Numbered from the stretch's first letter, positions 1 to 10,376 are shown. The stretch is DNA of 64,000 bases from Bretschneidera sinensis (GCA_023935145.1 CM043700.1:62890120-62954119); one strand, 5' to 3'. Notes: generated from the sequence alone by a model not told the origin. Program-made: numbers and translations.

Positions 1-395
1 AAAAAAAAAAAGTGAAAAAAAAACGAAATTGGAAAAAAAAAGAAGAATAAATTTCTAGTTTAGGAAAAAAATAAAATAAAAAATAAAAAAACATGAAAAA
101 AAAGTGTGTAATATTTAGATTCAATCATTTCAATCCTTATTTCTGAATTTCTTTGTGAGTTATTGGTGAATTATTGCTGGAAACTTTGATACTTGTTCGG
201 TTAGTTTGATAAGAACCTATAGAGGATTATTACGAGTGGAAAAAGGCAAGAGTGGTGAGAACATAAGAGGGGAAAAACCAATATGACTTTTTGTGTAAAA
301 ACACGAGTGAAATTGAGTGACTCATTCTTTTAGTGAAACACGTGAGGGAGTGTGTGAGGTCCTTTTTTTTTTCTAACGTTATTTTTGCAGCAAAC

Positions 396-2027
396 ATGTC
401 AGATGACAAAAACAAAAATAATTCCGGAGATACATCGGGAGATGGAGATCCGAAGTTGCTCATGGAAGCTTTAATGGGTGAGATGAGAAGAGTATTGCGA
501 ACGGAGATGGAACAGATTCATGAGCGGATTGATCGGGTAGAGAATGCACATGTGGGGCAGCAACAAAACGCTCCTAATGTGCGTAGGAGGGAGAGAGTTC
601 AACCTAGGGGAGAGAGAGTTGAAGATGAAAAGTATTATGGGAATGGATTTGATGAAGAAGATAATCGGGAATCAGTTGTTAGCCATAGGAGATTTAGTGG
701 TCGAGGTAGAGAAGCTAGGAATCGGGAAGACAATAACTTGGGTAGTATTAAGATGAAGATTTCATCGTTTCAAGGCAAAAACGATCCTAAAGCTTACCTT
801 GAGTGGGAGAAGAAGATAGAATTAGTGTTTGATTGTCATAATTATTCTGAGCTTAAAAAGGTTAAACTTGCGGCCATTGAATTTTTTGACTATGTGATTG
901 TTTGGTGGGATAAGCTAATGTTAAATAGGAGGAGAAATAAAGAGCGTCCAATAGAGACTTGGGAGGAGATGAAAACCGTGATGAGGAAACAGTTTGTTCT
1001 AAGCCATTACTACCGTGAGTTACACCAAAAATTGCAAAGTCTTACACAAGGTAGTCGGAGTGTAGAGGATTATTATAAAGAGATGGAAGTAGCTATGATT
1101 CGAGCAAATGTAGAGGAGGATCGAGAGGCTACTATGGCTAGGTTCTTGGCTGGTTTGAACCTAGAAATTGCTAATTCGGTGGAGTTGCATTATTATGTGG
1201 AATTGGAAGATATGGTGCACATAACTGTCAAAATTGAGAACCAACTCAAGAAGAGGGGCAGCAATACACGACAAAACCCTAACTCGGGTTCATCTTGGAG
1301 GCTGAATTTTGTGAAGCAAGCTACGGCCAAGCCCAAAACCGAGCAAAAGCAACAAAGTACCAGCCATGGAAATCAAGGTAAAACTGACTCTTCCACCACT
1401 AGAATTTGTGATATTAAGTGTTTTAAATGCCAAGGCAGGGGTCACATAGCAAGCCAATGTCCGAACAAAAGAATTATGGTATTGCGAGATAATGGTGAAA
1501 TTGAAACCGAGGGCGAAGAAGATACCGAATCTATGCCACCATTGGAGGATGCGAGTGATGAGGAATACGCTGCCCAAGGAGAATTGTTGGTTACAAGGAG
1601 AGCTCTAAGTGTGCAAATCAAAGAAGATGACAAAGTGCAGCGAGAAAACATCTTCCATACTAGATGCCATGTGCAAAACAAGGTATGTAGTATGATTATT
1701 GATGGAGGTAGTTGTACTAACGTTGCTAGCACTACAATGGTTGAGAAATTAGGGCTGCCAACGATTAAACATCCTCGGCCTTACAAGTTACAATGGCTCA
1801 ATAATAGTGGTGAACTGAGGGTGAACAAACAGGTGTTAGTTTCTTTTCGTATTGGAAAATACAAAGATGAAGTTTTGTGTGATGTAGTTCCTATGCAAGC
1901 TGGACACTTGTTACTAGGCCGGCCATGGCAATTCGATCGATGTGTTAAGTATGATGGCTTCACCAACAAATATTCGTTTGTTAAAAATCAAAGAACAATC
2001 ACACTAGTTCCTTTGACACCAAAATAG
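396..2027 (+). CDS. gag plus aspartic protease of Ty3 element A1
   Basis: Open for 543 codons from the first ATG (396). Gag packages the element RNA into virus-like particles and the protease matures the polyprotein. A charged, coiled-coil-like N-terminus is followed by a retrotransposon gag domain (about residues 110-290, with the WW pair in VIVWWDKLML). Next comes a perfect CCHC zinc knuckle, CFKCQGRGHIASQC. The protease follows, with IIDGGSCTNVAS at the place of the usual D-S/T-G active site (here D-G-G) and the late LLLGRPW motif. The frame stops at 2027 before reverse transcriptase. The open frame upstream of 396 has no ATG. Family assignment is firm; activity is doubtful because pol is broken. 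Confidence 0.85.
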   Translation: MSDDKNKNNSGDTSGDGDPKLLMEALMGEMRRVLRTEMEQIHERIDRVENAHVGQQQNAPNVRRRERVQPRGERVEDEKYYGNGFDEEDNRESVVSHRRFSGRGREARNREDNNLGSIKMKISSFQGKNDPKAYLEWEKKIELVFDCHNYSELKKVKLAAIEFFDYVIVWWDKLMLNRRRNKERPIETWEEMKTVMRKQFVLSHYYRELHQKLQSLTQGSRSVEDYYKEMEVAMIRANVEEDREATMARFLAGLNLEIANSVELHYYVELEDMVHITVKIENQLKKRGSNTRQNPNSGSSWRLNFVKQATAKPKTEQKQQSTSHGNQGKTDSSTTRICDIKCFKCQGRGHIASQCPNKRIMVLRDNGEIETEGEEDTESMPPLEDASDEEYAAQGELLVTRRALSVQIKEDDKVQRENIFHTRCHVQNKVCSMIIDGGSCTNVASTTMVEKLGLPTIKHPRPYKLQWLNNSGELRVNKQVLVSFRIGKYKDEVLCDVVPMQAGHLLLGRPWQFDRCVKYDGFTNKYSFVKNQRTITLVPLTPK

Positions 2028-2290
2028 GTTTATGAAGATCAAGTGAGGTTACAAAAAGAGAGTGAGCAAACGAAAGAGAGTGAGAAAAAGAGAAGAATGA
2101 AAACCAGAAAGAAAAAATGAGAGAGGCCAAAAAAATTGAGATAGAAAATAAGAGAGTTGATTCGACCATTGAGAGAAAAACAAATTTCTATGCAAGAATG
2201 AGTGAAATAAAAAGAGCGGTGATTTTAAATCAGCCAATGATTGTACTTTTGTAAAAAGAGGCGTTAAACACTAACCAATTTGACTCATCT

Positions 2291-3180
2291 TTGCCTAGTT
2301 CTGTTGTTTCTCTTTTACAGGAGTTTGATGATATCTTTCCTGAGGATATTCCACATGGCTTACCTCCTATTCGAGGAATTGAACATCAAATTGATTTCGT
2401 GACCGGTGCTACAATTCCAAACCAACCAGCCTATCGAAGCAATCCCGAAGAGACAAATGAGCTACAAAGGCAGGTTAGTGATTTAATGGAAACGGGGTAC
2501 GTAAGAGAAAGCATGAGCCCGTGTGCTGTTCCAATGATTTTGGTTCCTAAAAAGGATGGGACGTGGAGAATGTGCATTGATAGCCGAGCAATCAACAATA
2601 TAACGGTAAAGTATCGACATCCTATCCCTCGTTTAGATGATATGCTAGATGATTTGCATGGTGCATGTGTATTCTCTAAAATTGATTTAAAAAGTTGATA
2701 TCATCAAATAAGAATGAAATAGGAAGATGAGTTATGCCATTTGGACTAACAAATGCACCAAGTACCTTCATGAGATTAATGAACCATGTTTTGCGAGCTT
2801 TTATAGGCAGATTCGTTGTTGTTTATTTTGATGATATTCTCATTTATAGCACAAACATAGATGATCATGTTGTCCATTTAAAATCAGTTTTGGATGAGCT
2901 TAGAAAAGAAAAGTCGTTTGCTAACTTGAAGAAGTGCACTTTTTGCACCGATAAGCTTGTGTTTCTTGGTTCTGTTGTGAGTGCACAAGGAATACATGTT
3001 GATGAAGAGAAGATTTGTGCGATTAAAGAATGGCCAAGTCCCACGATTGTAAGTCAAGTTCGTAGTTTTCATGGACTTGCTAGTTTTTACAGGCGGTTCG
3101 TGAAAGACTTTAGCAGTATTTTCGCACCGCTTACTGAAGTCATCAAGAAGAATGTTGGATTCAAATGGGGAGACAAGTAA
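2291..3180 (+). pseudogene. broken reverse transcriptase of A1
   Basis: Two frames carry one Ty3 reverse transcriptase. The first (2291-2698) runs from the pre-RT linker (DDIFPEDIPHGLPPIRGIEH) through the fingers motif KKDGTWRMCIDSRAIN to KIDLKS, where a stop replaces the next codon. About 45 bases around 2700-2735 are missing compared with the family. The second (2734-3180) continues with [12 protein letters not shown], the catalytic [11 protein letters not shown] box and the RNase H linker ([16 protein letters not shown]). The frame shift, stops and deletion show it cannot make a working enzyme. Confidence 0.85.
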
Positions 3181-3186
3181 GAGAAG

Positions 3187-3663
3187 GGGTTCCAATTGAT
3201 CGAATAAAAATTAACTAATGCTCATTTTCAAGTCCTTGAGCTCATCAATAACAATGCATACAAATTGGATTTACCAAGTGAGTACAATGTTAATACCACT
3301 TTCAATGTTTCTGATTTACGCCCTTTTGATGTAGGTGATGATTTGAGGACAAATCATTTTCAAGAGGAGGGGAATGATGAGGACACGACTAACAAATGGG
3401 AGGCAGATCCTATTCAAGTTCCAATTGGTCAAGTTACAAGGGCCCGAGCTAAACGGTTTATTCAAGTTCCAATTGGTCCAGTTATAAGGGCCCGAGCTAA
3501 ATGGTTCAAGAAACTTCTCAATTGGCTTATTCAACATATTTGTGCTAAGAACTATCTTTGCGGGCCCAAGGATAATGCTATATATGATCCACAAGGATGG
3601 GTTTCCATGATCCAAGGGAACTTCCACTTTGGAATTTCGGGAGGACCCGACAACCAGAATTAA
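3187..3663 (+). pseudogene. pol C-terminal tail of A1 joined across a deletion
   Basis: Just after the RNase H linker the sequence jumps to the last part of a Ty3 polyprotein. Recognisable pieces are NAYKLDLPSEYNVNTTFNVS and LRPFDVGDDLRT, which in this family follow the integrase core, and then a tail rich in TRARAK. RNase H and the integrase zinc finger and DDE core are absent. The tail contains a 16-residue in-frame duplication, described separately. The frame closes at 3663. Confidence 0.75.
3412..3507 (+). repeat. 48-bp in-frame tandem duplication in A1 pol tail
   Basis: Two copies, 3412-3459 and 3460-3507, differ at a few bases. They encode IQVPIGQVTRARAKRF and IQVPIGPVIRARAKWF, so the reading frame is kept. 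Confidence 0.9.
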
Positions 3664-4321
3664 AATGATCATATCTTCTTGCTCGCAACTCCAAATAGGC
3701 TGAAACTTGTTAGGATGGAAAGATGACGTCTTGAAATTCAATTTAGACCTAAGAAAGTTTCAAAAAGGATATCGTTTGGGCCTGTTATGATGGGCCGAAA
3801 TCCAGTAGGCTGTTGCATCCGAATCTACGTTGGGCTTGCACCTTTTCTTAATTGTTTCCTTCTAAATTTAATTGTTGCATTATAAGGCTTGCATGCCAAG
3901 TTAGGTATTTTCCTTATTTGAATTTTAGGTTACCAAAATTCTATTTAGGTTTATTTCCTATTTCGTTGTTTCCTATTCCTACCAGAATTCTGTTTAAGTT
4001 TATTTCCCATTTTTTAGTTTTCCTTTTTCTATTTGGTTACGAATTCTCTTGTATTTAAATAGCCATTGGCTTTTGGAATAAGACAATTTAGATTTGATTC
4101 ATACTTTCAGAGAGAAATTTCTCTTTGGTTCTTTTAGAACTTCTGAACTTATCGGAGTTTCCGTGGCGTTCATCTTCGACTTATCAATCAATCCTTCCAT
4201 AATTTATTGTGGTGTCTTCATTATACCAAGGTTCTTGCTTCGATATAAGCAACGGGTCGTGGTCTCAGTCTTCATTATACCAAGGTTCTTGCTTCAATAT
4301 AAGCAACGGGTCGCGGTCTCA
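3623..4321 (+). repeat. probable 3' LTR region of A1
   Basis: Downstream of pol. It begins with about 225 bp (3623-3850) that is also found in the LTRs of element A2, then a T-rich stretch with a TATA-like box (TATTTAAATAG near 4053). It ends with a 54-bp tandem repeat and CTCACA. Without the 5' copy the exact LTR ends cannot be fixed; the shared block begins inside the last ORF, so the true LTR may start nearer 3664 or later. Confidence 0.5.
4214..4321 (+). repeat. 54-bp tandem repeat, two copies
   Basis: Copies 4214-4267 and 4268-4321 start GTCTTCATTATACC and end GGTCTCA. They differ at only two positions that I can see (CGATAT/CAATAT and TCGT/TCGC). They sit at the putative U5 end of the A1 LTR. 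Confidence 0.9.
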
Positions 4322-4634
4322 CATAAATCTGCTTCTAGATGATCTTGGAGGTCTTCTTGATCCATAAATTTCTTAGTTCTTGGCGTGGATCATATCAACT
4401 TCAAGTTTGGCTGAACACCCATAACCAACATCTCTCACTTGGCTACTTAACCAAAATTCTAGATACGATCTTACTATCCATGAAATACCACATCAATAAT
4501 TTGTGTACATTCTCCACTATTCGTGTGATGACACGCTCCCACTATCTGTGAGATAACCCAAAAAAAAAAACTTTTTGACTCAAATATTCCTGAGTCCCAT
4601 CAATCCAACATGTTTGATAAATTTTCCCCTATAG

Positions 4635-5057
4635 TACCCTTCATCAAGGGATCATCAAACATATCACTAGTAAGGATATATGACACTTTGACCTTATTTT
4701 TATCCACCACAATATCATGAATATAATGATACTATGTTTCAATGTGTTGACCTTTCGAGCTATTTGCTCCACTGAGCACGTAGCATGTAGGATGGCTGTG
4801 ACTCATGTAGTCTAGATTAAACGGTTTTTTTTATTATTATTATAGATTTGAACACAAGTCTAATTGAAGACCAATAAAAACATACTGTGATAATCAGGCT
4901 GCCATTAGTTTGATTTACGGTGGAGCAAATAGCTTGAAAGGTCAACACATTGAAACATAGTATCATTATATTCATGATATTGTGGTGGATAAAAATGAGA
5001 TCAAAGTGTCATATGTCCTTACTAGTGATATGTTTGATGATCCCTTGACGAAGGGTA
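4635..5057. repeat. inverted repeat of copia RNase H end, arms 4635-4772 and 4920-5057
   Basis: Two arms of about 138 bp are near-exact reverse complements, separated by about 147 bp. Each encodes the C-terminal end of a Ty1/copia RNase H (HIETQYHYIHDIVVDKN, then DMFDDPLTKG; one codon of the motif is a stop on the plus-strand arm). The left arm is in the expected minus orientation for the neighbouring copia element and the right arm is flipped. A transcript through both arms would fold into a long hairpin. Confidence 0.85.
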
Positions 5058-5087
5058 TCTTGCTACACATCCCTATTTCTTGCTACC

Positions 5088-5547
5088 CTAAGAAACAATT
5101 GCACCTCCAAAAATGAACAAATGTCCCGAAATGGACTTTTCGTCATCTTTGTACCCTCCAAAATCTGCATCAGAGTAACCAATTACCTCAAGCGTGTCAG
5201 CTTGATATACTAATTTAAGGTGCAAAGTACACCTCGGGTACTTCAGTATCCTTTTTAACTGCTTTCCAATGACTTGGGCTAGGATTACTGTGGTACCTAC
5301 TGACCAAACTTGCTGGGTATGCCAAGTTTGGTCGAGTACACAGCATAGCATACATCAAGTTTTCAACTGCTTGAGCATATGATAATTCTAAATCATTTTG
5401 TCCCTTTAGAAAAGTAGCATTTCTACTTTCAATAACACCATTTTCTTTATTATAGAACCTATAGCATTTTGAACTTTCAAAGTAGCCTATGAAAACGCAT
5501 TTCAATGTTTTGAAGTCTAATTTATCTCTCAACTGAGATAGAATCAA
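5088..5547 (-). pseudogene. copia integrase tail fused to RT end and RNase H start
   Basis: Two overlapping frames. The first shows the integrase C-terminal motif LKCVFIGYFESSKCYRFYN, then directly RT-terminal AMLCTRPNLAYPASLVSRYH. The second holds the RNase H motif YSDADFGGYKDDEKSISGHL. The whole catalytic RT (the YVDD region) is missing at the junction, so this is a deletion scar, not a functional gene. Confidence 0.8.
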
Positions 5548-5565
5548 AACATGCGTTATACAGCC

Positions 5566-5793
5566 TCATTTTCTTATATGACTTAAGTTAGGTTTATGAC
5601 CAGTCCAGATCTCATAAGGTGTTGACTCGACAGATTTTATGGGAATACAATTTACTATATAGTTTGTTATAATCAAAGCCTCTCCCCAAAATCTCTTAAA
5701 GATATTTGAGTGTGACAACATGCATCTCACATTATTCAGTAATGTTCTATTTTTTATTTTTACCACACCATTTTGTTGTGTCGTATAAGACAT
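5566..5793 (-). pseudogene. copia integrase core fragment
   Basis: Encodes TTQQNGVVKIKNRTLLNNVR (usual family form PQQNGVAERKNRT) followed by FKRFWGEALIITNYIVNCIP and TPYEIWTGHKPNLSHIRK. This is the end of the DDE integrase core, including the region of the third acidic residue, which here reads as Lys in VKIKNRT. Stops and shifts separate it from the protease to the right and the tail to the left. Confidence 0.8.
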
Positions 5794-6253
5794 AGTAGTA
5801 TGCCTTATAATTCCATGTTCTATACAAAAGTCGTCAAAATCTCTATTCCCCTACCCTATCAGTCCTTAACATCTTAATATTCCTTCCAAGTTTTTTATAT
5901 TTGTCTTATATCTCCTAAAACATTCAAATGCTTCCAATTTGAAGGTTATAAGATATACATAAGTAAACTTGGAACAGTCATCTATAAAGGTAATACAATA
6001 TTCCTTATTACCATGGGTTTTTACACTCAAAAAGGTCATATATATCTGAGTATACTAATTCTAATAATTGACTAGCTCTTTGATCTGTCTTAAAAGGTTT
6101 CTTAGTCATTTTTCCAAAAAAAAACAGTGTTGACAATATTGCATGGCATTTAAATTAGTTAGACATTGTAACAAATTCGTGTCAATTATTTGTTTCATCT
6201 TAGATTTACCAGGGTGTCCTAATCTTAAATGTCATAATTTAGATGTAGAAATA

Positions 6254-6820
6254 TCAAGAGACAATATAATTTAAAACTGCATCATTCTTATTAATATTTT
6301 CAACTGGTAAACAAAACAAATCATGTTCGGACCCAAACTTACCCATAGCAAAAACTTTCTTATTCTTTCCATTGGAAACCCTTTTGTTATAGAACCTAAC
6401 CTCTAGCCACTTCTTCAGCATTGCAGGGACAGAAACCAGATTACGCCTCATCCTGGGCGCATAGATTACATCATTGAGGACCATGATACTGTCCCCAAGA
6501 TCCAACCGGTAAGATCCAATACCTTCCACATCCAGGTAGGTATTATTACCCATGAAGATCCTCTGTTCCCCTTTGGACAGCTCCCATTTGTCAAGAAACG
6601 CTTCCTTTGTCTTGAAAATGTGACGGGTTGCACCAGAGTCAATCCACCACCCATCTATATATGTGCCCACAGCATTGCACTCGATCACCCCAACAAATTC
6701 TTGTTTGCTGGATCCTCCTAGTTCTGGGCGTTTTGAATCGCCCCTATTTCCTTGCCTGTTTTCTGAGTAATTGGACTTGAAATGTCCATATTTACCGCAT
6801 TTGTAATAAGCATCCCGAGG
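6254..6820 (-). pseudogene. copia zinc knuckle and protease
   Basis: The 144-codon frame 6688-6254 carries the copia protease: WWIDSGATRHIFKTKEAF with the DSG catalytic triad, and VLNDVIYAPRMRRNLVSVPA. Upstream on the same strand (about 6780-6820) is a degenerate gag zinc knuckle, YYKCGKYGHFKSNY, where two of the metal-binding cysteines are changed to Tyr. The DSG motif is intact but the surrounding polyprotein is not. Confidence 0.8.
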
Positions 6821-6877
6821 AATAATCGGCTTATTACTTGTGCAGTATTGTGGCTGTGTATCCTTAAAACTGGGTTT

Positions 6878-7565
6878 CTAAGGGCCGAGTTGTCGGTTCT
6901 GGTTCCTTGGTGTGAACTGGGCTAGATGCAGCTCATCTTGCTGCACAAGATTCAGTTTTAGTCCCTTTCTCCGAGCTATCAAGTCTTGTTCAATTGCTAA
7001 CATAGCTGGCAAATCACTTACGTTCTTAATGGTGTCATTAAGTCTAAGAGTAGTGAAAGTAGAGTCCAATTAAAGAGGCAGATTATTCAGAATAGTTACC
7101 ACCTGCATTTTCTCTAGAACTTGAGTTCTAGTACTTTCTAGATCTTTGTCCATGACAATTATTTTATTGCAATGGTCCATCACACTTTCACTCTCCTTCA
7201 TTCTACTAGTATTGCAGTTATGAAAGAGAAGTTATATGTTCACTTCGGAAATGATGTCATACTTTTCCTTAATGGCCGTCCACATTTCTTTTGCAGTTTT
7301 GTAATTCTAAATTTTTTAAATTAAATTGTCTTCCATGAACATCAATATAAGGCTTCGCCTTATTGTCATTCATTTTCCACTTGTCGAACTCTCTTTTATA
7401 AGCATCAGTGGGATTCTCAGGGAGGGTTGGAGCAATGTTGTCGTTTACATAATTGGTGTTGTCATGGATAAGGCCATACCTAATTTTCTTACTCCACATG
7501 TCATAATTGACACCATTAAAACATTTTATTTTAGCCATTTCTAAAGCAATTAACTTGCTAGCCAT
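6878..7565 (-). pseudogene. copia gag
   Basis: Gag begins at the ATG at 7565 (MASKLIALEMAKIKCFNG, then NYDMWSKKIRYGL), the usual start of a copia UBN2-type gag. It continues with ENPTDAYKREFDKWKMND before the frame breaks near 7269. A second piece at 7069-6878 (LPAMLAIEQDLIARRKGLKL) is the gag C-terminal half. Reading past 7565 into the leader is possible, but the leader has low-complexity T/A sequence and the ATG at 7565 fits the family. Confidence 0.75.
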
Positions 7566-7761
7566 TTCGAAAGAGACTATACCGAAATAATTCAAAAAAT
7601 GAAGATTTTGGTAATAAAAGAATGTACTGTTTAAAACTAAAAATATAAATTTAACTGAACTTTTGGAGCAGAAAAAATATAATTTACTGGTGCTTGCGGT
7701 CAACTGGTGGATTTTCTCGGAAAAAAATGGTTTTAGAGAAGAAAAAAAAAAATTTAACACG

Positions 7762-7773
7762 GCTCTGATACCA
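7762..7773 (-). other. primer binding site, initiator tRNA-Met
   Basis: The minus strand reads TGGTATCAGAGC directly after the LTR end, the standard plant copia primer site complementary to the 3' end of initiator tRNA-Met. Confidence 0.85.
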
Positions 7774-7774
7774 G

Positions 7775-8137
7775 TGTTTAGATTTCTAACTGGGATTCTG
7801 GAAACGAAAACAAAAACTAAGAAAAGTGGTAGAGAATATTTCTAGGGGGCTTCGATGAAGACTTATTCTTGCTTAATTGCTGAGTCCCAAAATATGGGAA
7901 TGACCCATCTATTTATAGAAGCTTTTAGCTTCATCTCCGCCCCATGATAATCGCCTCTTTGAAATTCAAAATACAGATAATGTCTATCCATTTCTCGATT
8001 ACCTCTATCTTAAAGATCATATTACACTTATCCTTTCAATTTTGTAGTTTGATGGGCTTACTCAACTACTCAAAGATTTAACCTTATCCCTTATTTCGGG
8101 ATAAGACTTTAAGCTTGGCTTAGTAGCCATACTAACA
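7775..8137 (-). repeat. 5' LTR of copia element
   Basis: 363 bp, starting TGTTAGTATGG and ending TCTAAACA on the minus strand, so bounded by TG and CA. A TATA box (CTATAAATAG) lies near 7911-7922. The boundary next to the primer site is well supported; the outer end is inferred from the TGTTAG start. Confidence 0.7.
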
Positions 8138-8498
8138 ATGAAAATTACATAATTCAAAATAAATTCCATTAAAACTATAGTCACTTGTTTCAAACGAAAT
8201 GTTAGTAACAAAATATGATAAATTTTTTTTCTAAAAAATAAAATTATATAGTATTATTATTATTATTTTATATTTGGGTGTGTTTCAAACGGAATGTAGT
8301 TCTCTTCTTTTTCTCATGTGTCTTTGTTTATTAAACAATTTTAAAAAAGAAAGTCTCAGCTCTTTTTCATACGACAAGATTTTGAACGAGCTTTTCAAAC
8401 CATGAAACGAAGTCGTTTAGTCGGACATCAAAACATAAAATCGATGCCATTATCACGGGTCACTAAGGATCTCTCTCTATCTCTCTCTCTCAAGTGTT
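8138..8498. other. intergenic, AT-rich, short microsatellites
   Basis: No gene seen. It contains a short TTA/ATT run near 8253-8272 and a CT-rich run at about 8470-8492 just upstream of the Abraxas-like remnant, which might be its old 5' untranslated leader. Confidence 0.5.
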
Positions 8499-9720
8499 TG
8501 ATATTGACGACCTCCTATTGGAGAAAATAGCGATATTAGGGCCATATTGGCCTCCATGATCCAACGGCTCTCCTCTTCCCCAATTGACGTGGCTGTCCTT
8601 CTCTTCGGCCACTTCACGCACATCACTCCCTCCGCCCTCTCCGACGACTCGCGCTCTGACTCGTTTCCAAATTACCTTTCCTCCTCTGATCACCCATCGC
8701 AACTCGTTGCCACCATCACTAGTTTCATCTACTTCGGCATCACCCTCTCCTTCCACAACTCACTAGGCCAAGTCAATCCTCGCCGAGTTGACTCCCTCCG
8801 AGCCACCGCCCCAAATCACCTCCTCGGTTGGTTCTCCGCGCGCTGCAAGACCTTGCCCGCCTTTCTATGCGTGAATTCTCTGTCACATCCTCTCTGTCCT
8901 TTCAATCTCTCTCCCAATCAAATACTCTCAAAACCTTGACTCTAATCTATCCTCCTTCGTTTTCCTCCTCTTCACCACTCCGTTAAACGGCCCATTCATC
9001 CAAACGCACGAGTACCGCATATACCAGTTTCACGTGTCTAAGCAATCGTTTGACCCGAAATCCATCGACGTAGTCAACATCGGACTGGTGTTTCAGGGGT
9101 ATTACAGGTCGTTTAGCCCGAACTCACTGTTTCCATTGTTGGGATGCGACCTGTGGAGCTTGCAATGAATGAAGACATGGATGAGGAAAGCTTAGGTGGG
9201 ATCATGCAGGCGATGAAGGATCAGAAGGAGATGGATGCGTGCGCGGAAGGTTTCAATGTGGAGAATTTGAGCCGTTTGATGGGATCGGAAGCCGCAAATC
9301 ACACAAGTGGATTGGAGGATTTGTATGACAAAATGCTCTCTAAGATCAAGAGCTTGGCCAGACTTGTTGAGAGTAGCTCCACCAAGGTTTTTGAGCTAAA
9401 GACTGTTTACAATGAAGTTGATAGACTAAAAAAATCAAGAAATTTGGTGAGGTTTTGTTAAGATAATGTGTTTATTTAATGGTGAATGTTATTCTGGTAT
9501 ATAAGCTTTTTCATCGTATTATGTGAAGAATAAAACCGAAGGTTTTTAGAATAAATTTTGGCGGGAGAATCATAATAGAAAGTTAAGGTACAAAGTGGCT
9601 AGAGTTGAATGATGATTGCTTTGGTGCATCTTTGGCGGTGTCAGATGATTTTGTTTCTTCTGTTGAAGTACCTTATCAATCAATGAGTGAAAGAATTATA
9701 CTTTATGTTGCATTTTTAGG
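8499..9720 (+). pseudogene. Abraxas/FAM175-like (MPN-like protein) pseudogene
   Basis: Pieces in three frames line up in order as one plant protein of the Abraxas/FAM175 type, a scaffold with an inactive MPN-like domain and a coiled coil known from BRCA1-A and BRISC complexes. Pieces: EKIAILGP then LASMIQRLSSSPIDVAVLLF and SQLVATITSFIYFG (8511-8850); LSMREFSVTSSLSFQS (near 8860-8910); SSFVFLLFTTPLNGPFIQTH and VVNIGLVFQGYYRSFSPNS (8945-9150); a coiled-coil piece ESLGGIMQAMKDQKEMDACA (9180-9450). After a probable intron starting GTGAGG at 9448, NHNRKLRYKVARVE and VEVPYQSMSERIILYVA follow to about 9718. At least four frameshifts make it a pseudogene. The family name is from memory of motif order, so moderate confidence. 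Confidence 0.55.
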
Positions 9721-10376
9721 TAACTAACATCTTGTATCATCTTCTAATCTACTATATTAATTACTAAATTGGTATTGGCATACGAAAACGAACAAGTTAT
9801 CAACTGATAAACCTACTATAGCATAAGAGAATTAATTCAGCAGTGGAGTTATAAAAAAATCATAGGTTAATGATGATAATCAATTCTGAAATGGTTAATC
9901 AGCTATTACAGGCCTATCTACTTTAGAGTTTTACTACATTTAGTGAATGATAGTTTCTTTATATAACATGCACGGATGCACCTGATTCTGGTTTTCAATA
10001 TGATTCCATTTTCAGCAGTCCATGATGAAATGTGACGTTTCCATTTTACTTATACCAGATTTCCTGTCATACATTTTGATTTTTGGATCGTTTCTTATTT
10101 TAAATATATATTCTTGATGTTAACCTCATTAGGTTTAAGTCTTGATGCCCAGTTTCCTTGAATAGCTTATTATCCTCTTCTTTATACTTTTGCCAACTCT
10201 ATACCGTATTTCATTCACCTTTATATACATTTATTTTAAATTTATTTTGTTTTTGTTACATGTCTTTTTTCTACTTGTATCATTGATGACTTGATGTCTT
10301 TTTTCTCTCACTAATTCTACATGTCAAGCCCCACTGCATTTCTGTTGAAAGATTCTGTGTTTGCTTCTATGACCTT
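9721..10376. other. intergenic, no feature seen
   Basis: AT-rich sequence between the pseudogene and the LINE target site. It may be former intron sequence of the Abraxas-like gene, but I see no further exon. Confidence 0.4.

Larger units (their letters stand above)
1..4321 (+). mobile_element. Ty3/gypsy LTR retrotransposon A1, 5' LTR outside window, internally deleted
   Basis: The order is purine-rich leader, gag, aspartic protease, reverse transcriptase, a short pol C-terminus and a probable 3' LTR. RNase H and nearly all of integrase are missing: sequence jumps near 3180-3230 from the start of the RNase H linker to the integrase C-terminal tail (the NVSDLRPFD segment). The reading frame is broken several times, so the copy is dead. 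The 5' LTR and primer site should lie to the left of position 1. The leader ends in TTTTTGCAG just before the gag ATG, which could be a splice acceptor. The domain order is what defines Ty3/gypsy; subfamily is not settled. Confidence 0.85.
4560..8137 (-). mobile_element. degenerate Ty1/copia element
   Basis: Read on the minus strand from 8137: LTR, initiator-Met primer site, gag, zinc knuckle and protease, part of integrase, then a stub of reverse transcriptase and RNase H. The copia order (protease, integrase, RT, RNase H) is clear. Reverse transcriptase is mostly deleted: around 5390-5400 the integrase tail joins directly to the late RT motif LSYAQAVENLMYA. No 3' LTR could be found on the left side; the RNase H end is rearranged into an inverted repeat. 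Confidence 0.85.

Noticed and set aside
1..120. A-rich start as a poly(A) tail of a LINE or processed gene
   Set aside because: It runs directly into the leader of Ty3 element A1 and shows no LINE or gene 3' end; similar purine-rich leaders are usual in such elements.
3316..3741. 141-codon minus-strand frame opposite the A1 pol tail
   Set aside because: It is a shadow of the plus-strand polyprotein tail and LTR block; no recognisable domain.
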